Shown piece after piece: positions 35,764 to 43,446 of a stretch of DNA of 64,000 nucleotides. The stretch lies in contig JACKDQ010000005.1 in NCBI GenBank assembly GCA_020633415.1, forward strand, positions 1 to 64,000, given 5' to 3'. Below the pieces are notes generated by a model that was not told where the DNA came from, did not search any database, and was given only the letters and a program-made list of their open reading frames with translations. Source of the stretch: Deltaproteobacteria bacterium (GTDB lineage Bacteria; Myxococcota_A; Polyangia; GCA-2747355). Numbering within the stretch: position 1 is the first letter of the stretch; each line of letters starts with the position of its first letter. Made by a program: the position numbers and the translations under genes.

Positions 35764-36065
35764 CGGAATTCCTCACATCGCCAGACACCGCCCTCGCCCT
35801 TGGGGAGCCTGCAGGTCGTCTGGTTTTCACAGGTGCCGCACAGTCCGCGCAGGGCTGTCGTCGGCAGTTCGTCGGTTGCTGGTGCCACGCCGTGGGTTCG
35901 TGGTGAAGCCGCCCATGGCTCGGTGATGCCGTGATCGAACTCATTGCAGTACCAGACGGCAGTTTCACTTGCTCGGCGATGAGCACAGGTGGAGACGTGA
36001 TTGCAAGTCGCGCAGATCCCTAGCGCGCGCGGTTGCGTGTAGTGATACTTCATCGCGTGTTTCAT
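35760..36065 (-). CDS. Small protein with two four-Cys repeats
   Basis: 101 aa from ATG 36065 with AAGGAG 9 bases upstream. Two copies of one module: LGICATCNHVSTC...VWYCNEFD (about 15-43) and LRGLCGTCENQTTC...VWRCEEFR (about 72-101), pattern C-x2-C-x5-C-x(11,12)-V-W-x-C-x-E-F. Four Cys per repeat suggest a zinc or iron knot of rubredoxin-like size. Proteins with the CxxC...GGVWxCEEY signature are common in deltaproteobacteria but, as far as I know, undescribed. The stop overlaps gdhA (ATGA), and it is first after the sigma-54 promoter. Confidence 0.8.
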   Translation of the reverse strand: MKHAMKYHYTQPRALGICATCNHVSTCAHRRASETAVWYCNEFDHGITEPWAASPRTHGVAPATDELPTTALRGLCGTCENQTTCRLPKGEGGVWRCEEFR

Positions 36066-36091
36066 CGACCCGCTCCTTCTGCCCCGGTCGA

Positions 36092-36107
36092 AGCAACTGG
36101 CGTGCCA
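36092..36107 (-). promoter_or_regulatory. Consensus sigma-54 promoter of the Cys-rich/gdhA/kinase/regulator operon
   Basis: The minus strand reads TGGCACGCCAGTTGCT, a full match to TGGCAC-N5-TTGCW (-24/-12). Transcription would begin near 36080, about 15 bases before the ATG at 36065, with the ribosome site in between. The operon's last gene encodes an NtrC-type activator, the partner such a promoter needs. Confidence 0.8.
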
Positions 36108-36253
36108 TTTCCGAGGGCATCTCCGGGCGTCTAGCGTCCCGAACAACGAGCGGAGCCCGGGGAAAAATCACCCGGTGGTGCGTTTCGCCCCGGTCGGCCG
36201 AGGCCTCGCTAAGTCGATTGCATGAGGGCGGAACGCGGGTTAGACGATCGAGC

Positions 36254-37507
36254 ATGGAGGACGTCCATAAGATCAACCTGCGCTGGTTAATCCGGCTACG
36301 CTGGCTGTTCGCGGGCGGGCAGCTGGCGATCGTTCTTTTGGCCCATGAGTTCGTCGATCGCACGCTGCCGCTGAACCAACTGCTGTTGCTCGTCGGATTT
36401 CAGGCACTGAGCAACGTGGCTGCCGTGCTGCGACAGCGGCGTCTGACGAGATGGTCGCATCGGCCGATTGTGGGCTTGATGATGCTCGACGTGCTGATCC
36501 TGACTGGGCTGTTGCACGTCGGCGGTGGGGCACAGAATCCGTTTAGCTTCCTCTATCTGGTCCATATCGCGTTGGGGGCGGTGCTGCTATCGTCGCCCTG
36601 GACGTGGCTGATCGTTGCTGCGACGATCGGCGGGTATGGCGCGCTGTTCTTTTTGTCGGATCTCTTTCCGGCGCAGCATGGCGCTGATGTTGGCCATCAC
36701 TTTCATGGCCACCTGCGCGGTATGTGGGTGGCGTTCTGCGTAACTGCAACGTTGATGGTCTTTTCGGTTCACCGGATCACGGTGGCCTTGGCGCGTCGCG
36801 ACCGCGAGTTGACCGAAGCGCGGGCCTACGCCGCGCAAGCGGAGAAGCTGGCGTCGTTGACCACCTTGGCGGCCGGTGCAGCCCACGAGCTGGCTACGCC
36901 GCTTTCAACGATCGCCGTCGCCAGCAAAGAGCTTGAGCGTCAGCTGACGCGCGCTGCCGTTGACGCTGAGGCGATCGCCGATGCGCGTTTGATTCGCGAG
37001 CAGGTCGATCGTTGTCGTGACATCCTGACTCAGCTGGCCAATCGAGCCGGCGAGGGCGCTGAGGTGCCCCAAATGGTGACCGTCGCGGCGCTGGTCGCCG
37101 ATGCGCGAGCGGCGCTGTGGCCCGAGCTTGACCGGCGCGTCGTTGTTGACTCCGAGCTGACGGCCGAAAAATGGTGCTTGCCGCGGCGGACGATGTGCCA
37201 AGCGATCGTCGCCTTGATCGACAATGCTGGCGATGCCTCTGCCGAGGGAATGATTCGGCTCAGTGGGCGGATCGAAGCAGGGCGGCTGATGATCACGGTT
37301 GAGGACAGCGGCTGCGGCATGTCGGAAGAAATTCTGCGTCGAGCAACGGAGCCTTTTTTTACCAGCAAGGATGCTGGTCGCGGCATGGGCCTGGGTCTGT
37401 TTGTCGTCGACGCCGCGCTCAAGCGTTTGGGCGGTCGGCTTGAGCTACGCTCACAAACTGGCCGCGGCACGGTTGCCGGGTTGGTGTTGCCTAAGGTGGA
37501 GGCATGA
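36254..37507 (+). CDS. regB: RegB/PrrB-like redox sensor kinase
   Basis: 417 aa from ATG 36254. Six membrane helices (about 14-170). The quinone-binding heptapeptide GGxxNPF of RegB is present as GGAQNPF (91-97). H-box GAAHELATPLSTI with H211; Cys254 in VDRCRDILTQL sits where RegB has its redox Cys region; N-box ALIDNAGDAS, G-boxes DSGCGM and GRGMGLGLFVV. It should autophosphorylate under reduced quinone pool or low oxygen and signal to the overlapping regulator gene. Divergent from the sigma-54 operon. Confidence 0.9.
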   Translation: MEDVHKINLRWLIRLRWLFAGGQLAIVLLAHEFVDRTLPLNQLLLLVGFQALSNVAAVLRQRRLTRWSHRPIVGLMMLDVLILTGLLHVGGGAQNPFSFLYLVHIALGAVLLSSPWTWLIVAATIGGYGALFFLSDLFPAQHGADVGHHFHGHLRGMWVAFCVTATLMVFSVHRITVALARRDRELTEARAYAAQAEKLASLTTLAAGAAHELATPLSTIAVASKELERQLTRAAVDAEAIADARLIREQVDRCRDILTQLANRAGEGAEVPQMVTVAALVADARAALWPELDRRVVVDSELTAEKWCLPRRTMCQAIVALIDNAGDASAEGMIRLSGRIEAGRLMITVEDSGCGMSEEILRRATEPFFTSKDAGRGMGLGLFVVDAALKRLGGRLELRSQTGRGTVAGLVLPKVEA

Positions 37508-38052
37508 TGGCCGAACGTCCACTTCCTTCGATGCTTGTCGTCGACGACGACGAACGGTTTCGTCAGCGAATCGCTCGGGCGCTCGCCACACGTGGCTTCG
37601 ATGTTCGCGCGGCGGGAGATGCGAGCGAGGCGCTGGCTTTGGCACATCAGGATTCGCCGGAGTTTGCCGTGGTCGATCTGCGGATGCCAGGTGGTGATGG
37701 GCTGCAGCTGGTGACCGAGCTCAAACGCATCGATCAGGCAACGCGAGTGATCGTGTTGACCGGCTATGGGAGTATCGCCAGTGCTGTCGAGGCGATCAAA
37801 CTCGGCGCGACCCACTACTTGGCCAAGCCCGCCGACGCCGACGAGATCCTGGCGGCATTCGGTGAAGCAGCGAGGGCTGAGGCGAGGCCGGGGGCAGACG
37901 AGGACCATACGCCGTCGCTGGCTCGCGCCGAGTGGGAGCACATCAACCGCATCCTGCTCGACTGCCAGGGGAACGTCTCCGAAGCCGCCCGACGCTTGGG
38001 GATTCACCGGCGCTCTCTGCAGCGCAAGCTCGCGAAGTACGCGCCGAGTTAG
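37504..38052 (+). CDS. regA: RegA/ActR-like response regulator
   Basis: 182 aa, ATG overlapping the regB stop. Receiver domain with acidic pocket VVDDDE and D58 in VVDLRMPGGDGLQL, a Lys in LAKP, a linker, and a Fis-like helix-turn-helix (GNVSEAARRLGIHRRSLQRKL). This two-domain form without AAA+ is the RegA/PrrA/ActR type, which sets respiratory and redox genes. The nearby nos operon is a plausible target. Confidence 0.92.
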   Translation: MMAERPLPSMLVVDDDERFRQRIARALATRGFDVRAAGDASEALALAHQDSPEFAVVDLRMPGGDGLQLVTELKRIDQATRVIVLTGYGSIASAVEAIKLGATHYLAKPADADEILAAFGEAARAEARPGADEDHTPSLARAEWEHINRILLDCQGNVSEAARRLGIHRRSLQRKLAKYAPS

Positions 38053-38127
38053 GTCCCGCGGGGCTGCGACAATTTGCCGCATTCTCCCGACCTCAATAGT
38101 GCGCTACTGAACGGGCGGAGGCAGAAC

Positions 38128-38523
38128 ATGTCGAACCGCATTTCTATGATTGCCCTGTTGACCCTGATCGCCGCACTCGCTTGCACTGCCTGCGGTAGTG
38201 ACGAAAGCGAGATCAACAGCGGCGCCTTTGAAATCACTGCGGCCTTGGAGTCCAGTCCAGCAGCGGTCGGTCGCAATACGCTGATGGTCACACTCAAGGA
38301 CAGTGCCGGCGCGCCGGTCGAGGGTGCGACGCTTGTCGTCGACCCGCAGATGCTGATGCACGGCCACGGCTCGACCGAGCAGGTCGTTGTCAGCGAGATG
38401 AGCGCCGGCGTCTACAAGTGCACCCCGTTGACCTTTCAGATGCCCGGGATGTGGCAAGTCACGATCGACGCCAAGAAGGGCGAGTTGACGGGCCGTAAAG
38501 TGTTCTCTTTCGAGGTGAAGTAG
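38128..38523 (+). CDS. YtkA-like lipoprotein
   Basis: 131 aa from ATG 38128 with GGCGGAGGC upstream. Lipobox ALACTAC, then one Ig-like domain of the YtkA/FixH type: NTLMVTLKDSAGAPVEGATL, the Met/His-containing QMLMHGHGSTE and MPGMWQVTID. Such domains occur in copper-handling or oxidase-assembly proteins (CtaG/CopC neighbourhood). It sits 4 bases before a barrel gene; metal handling is inferred. Confidence 0.75.
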   Translation: MSNRISMIALLTLIAALACTACGSDESEINSGAFEITAALESSPAAVGRNTLMVTLKDSAGAPVEGATLVVDPQMLMHGHGSTEQVVVSEMSAGVYKCTPLTFQMPGMWQVTIDAKKGELTGRKVFSFEVK

Positions 38524-38526
38524 CAC

Positions 38527-39465
38527 GTGCGAGCGCGTCAAGCGATCATCACGGCGACGCTTTGCGTTGCTTTGAGCCCCTCGATTGCGCCGCGCCGCGC
38601 CCAGGCAGCCGCGTGTTGTATGTCGGCCAGCGCGGTTGGCGTTGGGCGTTTGCTGAGCTGGGAGCGCTTTGCCGTTGGCTTTCGCACCGCCTTCGCCGCG
38701 GGTATCGGTCGCTGGGATAGCTCGGCACATTTCGCGCGCTATGGCGACAATTACGCCGAGCACGCCTGGCGCAGCGAGTTCTGGTCGATGGTCGCCATCA
38801 GCGAGCGCGCATCCGCCTATCTGAGACTACCCTGGGCGCTGAACTACAAGCAGGTTGGCAACTTGGGCGATGGCGCAGGTGGTGGCCTAGGTGACATCCA
38901 AGCCGGGCTGCGCTACGAGGCGGTGGAGATCGGTGAGTTCCAGTGGTTTCCCGCCATCGCACTCACGCTAGGCGTCTCCTTTCCTAGTGGTCGCGCGACC
39001 GACCAAGCGCAAGCGCACGCCGACGCCTTGGGGACGTCGGTTACGGGCCGTGGCGCTTGGGCCATTAATGCGGGCGTCAGCCTAGAGAAGACCAAGATCC
39101 CCTGGTTTGTCCGTGTAGATCTCGGCATTGGCGTCCCACTGCCCCGAGATACAGTCAGTGGTCAGACGCTTCGCTTTGGACCGCAGTTGCAGACGGCACT
39201 GACCGTCGGCCGTGAAGTGTTGCCCCGCGTTGTCGTGAGTGTCTACGGTCGCTTGCAGTGGGAGTCTGCAATTTTGGTCGCCGGTGTGGCCATAGACAAC
39301 TCGTCACGTGCCGATAGCGGCGTCGGCGCGGCATGCTCCTGGCGTTTCGACTCGCACTGGACGGCTCAGTTGGCGATCGACAGCAGCCTAGCGTTCGACG
39401 GCCTCGGCGACAATCAGCCTGCTCAGCTGACATCGACGATCGGTTTGCGCTATGGCTATTTCTAG
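38527..39465 (+). CDS. Outer-membrane beta-barrel protein
   Basis: 312 aa, GTG start. Signal peptide ending ARRAQA-like (PRRAQAAACC), then amphipathic strands (ERASAYLRLPWALNYKQVG, FVRVDLGIGVPLPRD, VVVSVYGRLQWESA). The last residues LRYGYF give the terminal aromatic of an outer-membrane barrel. Similar transporter-like barrels are found beside metal and organic-acid genes. Substrate unknown; probably works with the YtkA-like lipoprotein. Confidence 0.68.
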   Translation: MRARQAIITATLCVALSPSIAPRRAQAAACCMSASAVGVGRLLSWERFAVGFRTAFAAGIGRWDSSAHFARYGDNYAEHAWRSEFWSMVAISERASAYLRLPWALNYKQVGNLGDGAGGGLGDIQAGLRYEAVEIGEFQWFPAIALTLGVSFPSGRATDQAQAHADALGTSVTGRGAWAINAGVSLEKTKIPWFVRVDLGIGVPLPRDTVSGQTLRFGPQLQTALTVGREVLPRVVVSVYGRLQWESAILVAGVAIDNSSRADSGVGAACSWRFDSHWTAQLAIDSSLAFDGLGDNQPAQLTSTIGLRYGYF

Positions 39466-39506
39466 TTGATTGTCCGGCCAAGGAGCCGCAGGTTTGGCAG
39501 CTCGTC

Positions 39507-40040
39507 TCAGTGGTGATGCTTGTGGCCCATGTGGCCCGAGGCCTTGCCTTTTGCCGGGCCGGAGATGATCTCACCGCAGGTCAGCATCTTCTTGCCGTAG
39601 TAGGGGTTGCGGATCGCCTTGCCGGCTTGTAGCCAACTGCCCTTGGCCATCGAGCAGAAGACGACGTTGACCTGCTTCAGTTTGGACATCGTCGCCCACA
39701 TCGCCATCGGTTTGCTGAGCGCCTTGAAGGCTTCGCGCATCGCCTTGACGTCTTTTGCTGCGACCAACTGCCCGGCGGCACTGACGAGCTTCTTTGGTAG
39801 CTCGGCGTAGTGGGCGGCGTGCTCGCCCTTGAGTTTTTTGACATCGACCTTCTTGGCGGCCGCAGCGAGCTTCTTCGCGTCGCGCGCAACAGTTGCCGTC
39901 GTGTCGGCGGCGAGCGCCTTCTGAATCGCCAGGTATGCCTTCAGCACCGGCTGCATCGACTTGTCGAACTTCTTCGTCGACGCGTTGAGCGTCAATGGGG
40001 TAGCCACGAAGGCTACGATCAGTAGTAGTTTGCTAGTCAC
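39507..40040 (-). CDS. DUF3347-type periplasmic protein, copper-linked
   Basis: 177 aa from GTG 40040 (GGAG 6-8 bases upstream); the GTGACTAG sequence overlaps the cusA-fragment stop. Signal peptide ending near TLNAS, a helical Lys/Ala-rich part, then VFCSMAKGSWLQ and IRNPYYGKKMLTCGEI, the DUF3347 core in which Cys/Met likely bind metal. The tail is GHMGHKHHH. DUF3347 is often the C-terminal domain of CusB-type adaptors. It remains intact although the pump gene before it is truncated. Confidence 0.82.
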   Translation of the reverse strand: MTSKLLLIVAFVATPLTLNASTKKFDKSMQPVLKAYLAIQKALAADTTATVARDAKKLAAAAKKVDVKKLKGEHAAHYAELPKKLVSAAGQLVAAKDVKAMREAFKALSKPMAMWATMSKLKQVNVVFCSMAKGSWLQAGKAIRNPYYGKKMLTCGEIISGPAKGKASGHMGHKHHH

Positions 40041-40908
40041 GGACTTCTCCAATCTGTTGAGCGCCGACGGTGCCGGCTAAGGTGCGGCGAAACTGCACAC
40101 GCTTATAGAGCAAGTAGAGCGCCGGTAGGATTACCAGCGTAAGCATCGTCGACGAGATCAGCCCACCGACCATCGGGGCGGCGATGCGCTTCATCACCTG
40201 CGACCCGGTCGCTGTGCCGTACATCACCGGCAACAAGCCGATCAACGTCGTCGCGACGGTCATCAGCTTGGGACGTACGCGGTCGACGGCACCGGCGACG
40301 ACGGCGGCCTTCAGATCGCTGACCGTGTTCATTTGGCCGGCCTTGACCCGTTCTGTGAAGGCTTGGTCGAGGTAGACGAGCATCACCACACCGGTCTCCG
40401 CGGCCAGACCGGCCAGCGCGATGAACCCGACCGCTACGGCGACGGAGATGTTGTAGTCGAGCAGCCACATCAGCCAGACGCCGCCGATCAGGGCGAAGGG
40501 CAGGGTGACCATCACCATGCAGGTCTCGACCAAGTTGCGAAAGTGCAAATAGAGCAGCAGAAAAACGATCGCTAGAGTCAGCGGGATCACCTTCCAGAGC
40601 GTCGAGTTGACGCGCTCCATGTACTCCCACTGCCCCGACCAGTGCACCGAGACGCCGGTGGGAGTCTTGACCGCCGCTTCGACCGCGGCCTGCGCTTTGG
40701 CCACGTAGCCGCCGACGTCGGAGGTTTTGATGTCAACGTAGACCCAGACCGTGCGTCGCGCCTTTTCGCTCTTGATCGCCGGCGGCCCCTTTTTGACCGA
40801 GATGTCTGCCAGCTGCGCCAGCGGTACGGTGTGGCCCATCGGTGTGGGGACCGGAACACGATGCAGCTTTTGCAGATCATCGCGCAGCTCGCGGGGAAAG
40901 CGCACATC
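40033..40908 (-). pseudogene. cusA: C-terminal fragment of a CusA-type RND pump
   Basis: About 290 residues matching only the last third of a heavy-metal RND pump: VRFPRELRDDLQKL, then helices with FALIGGVWLMWLLDYN, VAVGFIALAGLAAETGVVML (the CusA-type AAExGVVML sequence) and VDRVRPKLMTV. The first about 750 residues are missing. Upstream the reading passes straight into the AAA+ domain of a response regulator, in another frame. Not expected to make a working pump. Confidence 0.88.
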
Positions 40909-41744
40909 ACTCGCACGTCTACTGGTATCTCGGGCGTGTCACCGACGCGGCGGATCCTAGACTCCTGCAGCACCCGCGTGAGCTTGACTTGCAGCGGCAA
41001 GGGCAGATCGCCGACCTCGTCGAGAAACAGCGTGCCGCCGGCAGCATCTTCAAACAGTCCGCGCTTGTCTGCGGTCGCTCCGGTGAACGCACCCTTGACG
41101 TAGCCGAACAGCTCCGACTCGACCAGGGCTTCGGGCAGCGCGCCGCAGTTGACCGCGACGAAGGGCCCACTATTTCGCGGACTGCTGCGATGTACAGCGC
41201 GAGCGACGAGCTCCTTGCCGGTGCCACTTTCGCCGGTAATCAGCACCGTGGCTTCACTGGTGCCGGCACGGGTGATCAACTGAAACAACCGCTGCATCAC
41301 TTTGCTCTTGCCGACCAGCGCTTCGAGCCGTGAGGCGCTGGCGAGCTCTTGCTCGAGCCCCCTCGCGCGCTCGGCTAAGCGTCGGCGCTCGATCGCCCGC
41401 TGCACGAGCAGCAACAGCTCATCGGGTTCAAAGGGCTTACGCAAGTAGTGGTAGGCGCCTTCTTTCATCGCCTCCACCGCACGAGGAATCGAGGCGTAGG
41501 CGGTCACCAAGATGACTTCTACGTCGGGGCGTAGGCGCTTGACCTCTTCAAGCAGCGCGAAGCCGTCCATGCCGGGCATGCGGATATCGCTGACGACGAC
41601 GTCGAACTCGCCAGCGGCAAGCAGCGCTAACGCGCGTGTGCCGTCTTCGGCGGTCGACACGCTGTATTGGTCCGAGAGCAGATCATCGATCATCTTTCGC
41701 ATCGACGCCTTGTCGTCGACGACGAGGATCTTGCCTTGGTTCAC
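40909..41744 (-). pseudogene. Truncated NtrC-type response regulator
   Basis: Receiver domain (D53 in VVSDIRMP) and most of an AAA+ domain are intact: GESGTGKE, the sigma-54 loop GAFTGAT and LQESRIRRVGDTPEIPVDVRV. The sequence then runs into cusA DNA out of frame, reading an Arg/Ser-rich nonsense tail to 40587. Sensor-II and the DNA-binding domain are lost, so it could at most act as a phosphate sink. Its start overlaps the kinase gene stop. Confidence 0.88.
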
Positions 41745-43219
41745 AGTGCCCCCCCAGGCTCAGTGGTCGGCAGCATGATCGATACCAGCGCGCCACCAGC
41801 GGGCGCTCGCTCGATCGTGATCCGGCCGCCGTGCGCATCGATGATCGCCTGACTGATCGCCAGACCAAGACCCACACCGCTTGGCTTAGTGGTAAAGAAG
41901 GGCTCGAAGGCGCGACGGACCGTTTCCGCCGCGAAGCCGGGGCCACTGTCGGCGATCAACAGCGCCGCTTTGTCTGCCGTCGTCTTGGTGGCCACCTCAA
42001 CGGACCCCTCGTTGCCGGCGGCTTCGACGGCGTTAGTGATCAGGTTTGTCACCACTTGCATCAGACGCTCTTCGTCGGCCCAGGCCGCGACTTGGACCGT
42101 TTCGGCGGGTAGGTTCACCGTCACGTCTTCGAGGCGGCCGGCTTCGCGCAGCCGACGAATCGCCTCGCGGGCGATTTCGGAAAGATCGATCTGCGCGCAG
42201 CGCAAGTGCTGCGGTCGTGCCGGATCGAGCAGGTCCTCGACGATGCGCTGGCAGAGGCGCGTTTCGTCGGCGATCACATCGATCGTCTGCTGCTGCTTTT
42301 CGCTGGCGTCGCGCGACAGAATGCGGACGTAGCCTAAGATCACACCGAGCGGGTTGTTGATCTCGTGGGCCACGCCGGCTGCGACTTGGCCGATCGACGC
42401 CAGTCGTTGCGACGTCAGCAGTCTTTGCTGATGTTCGTCTAGATCGGTTGCCATCTGGTTGAAGGTCGTCGCCAGCTCGCTGTATTCATCATTGCCTTCG
42501 ATGCTGATGCGCGCGTGGAGGTCTCCGCGCGAGAGCTGCTGCGCACCGACGCGTAGTGTCGAGATGCGCTTGCTGATGCGGCGTGAAAGCAGCACGACAA
42601 CCAGCGTAGCGATCACAAGCGCCAGGCTAAAACAAAGCAGCGCCACAGTGCGTGTGCGCGCTCGCAGTGCCTTCGCCCGCGCCTGCGCACTTGCCGCCCG
42701 TCCGTTGAGGATCCGACTGAGCTCCGCGTTAACGCGCGTGACGCGCTGTAAGGTTGGTACGATTTCGCGGTGGAGTCGCGTGGTCGCTGCGCGGTCGTGC
42801 TTGCGGATCGCCGGCACGACGCGCTGCGAGAACTGTTGATCATTGAGACGCGCAAGCTTGGCCAGCTTGGTCGCTTCTCGTCGATCCTCGGGGCGGCGAG
42901 CGAGGTCATGCAGCTGCGCGATCGCCTTCTTCGTCGTCTCGACGGCGCGACGATAGTGATCGAGGTGGCTGAGATCTCCTTCGATGATGCTGTGGGCCTG
43001 ATGAATGTATTGCTCGCGGATCTGCGCCTCAACGATGTGGGCCGCGTGTTTGGCCTGATCGAGGTGGACGACCTCCTTCTCGGCAGCCTCCAGTCGCGCG
43101 AGCGTTAGCAGTGTCATGACCAGCATCACGGCGAACAGGCCGACGACGACCGAGAGCGCACCGATCACGTGGAGCGCGGTCCGGGGAAAGCGCGGCGGCT
43201 TCCCGTTGTGATGCCTCAT
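41741..43219 (-). CDS. Membrane sensor histidine kinase with HAMP
   Basis: 492 aa from ATG 43219 (GGGTGGG upstream); an ATG at 43291 would add 24 residues. Two helices (about 14-40 and 195-220) flank a helical periplasmic sensor of about 155 residues (four-helix-bundle type). HAMP follows, then H-box GVAHEINNPLGVILGY, N-box LITNAVEAA, DSGPGF and GVGLGLAISQ. Its cognate regulator is truncated, so this kinase probably lacks its output. Metal sensing is inferred from neighbours. Confidence 0.88.
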   Translation of the reverse strand: MRHHNGKPPRFPRTALHVIGALSVVVGLFAVMLVMTLLTLARLEAAEKEVVHLDQAKHAAHIVEAQIREQYIHQAHSIIEGDLSHLDHYRRAVETTKKAIAQLHDLARRPEDRREATKLAKLARLNDQQFSQRVVPAIRKHDRAATTRLHREIVPTLQRVTRVNAELSRILNGRAASAQARAKALRARTRTVALLCFSLALVIATLVVVLLSRRISKRISTLRVGAQQLSRGDLHARISIEGNDEYSELATTFNQMATDLDEHQQRLLTSQRLASIGQVAAGVAHEINNPLGVILGYVRILSRDASEKQQQTIDVIADETRLCQRIVEDLLDPARPQHLRCAQIDLSEIAREAIRRLREAGRLEDVTVNLPAETVQVAAWADEERLMQVVTNLITNAVEAAGNEGSVEVATKTTADKAALLIADSGPGFAAETVRRAFEPFFTTKPSGVGLGLAISQAIIDAHGGRITIERAPAGGALVSIMLPTTEPGGAL

Positions 43220-43446
43220 TTTCCCACCCTGCGGAATCGCCACGCATCTACGCTCCAGCAATCGGCGTGCCCTCGCCAGCACGCGCGCCATCTAGCTGAA
43301 ACTAATGCAAATGCCCTAGCGGCATCTTCGGCAACCCTGCGCACCTGTAACCAAGTTTGTCACATGTACCCAGCAGCAGGTCAAATCGGATCCGAGCGAG
43401 CCCGCGGTAGGCGACGGATTCGATAGCGCTCGCCCACGCTTTGGGG

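Noticed and set aside
38104..38763. 219-codon minus-strand frame
   Set aside because: Complement of the YtkA-like lipoprotein and barrel genes, both of which have signal peptides.
40587..40908. Arg/Ser-rich tail of the truncated regulator as a real domain
   Set aside because: It is the out-of-frame reading of pump DNA; the pump reading shows conserved helices while the tail resembles nothing.
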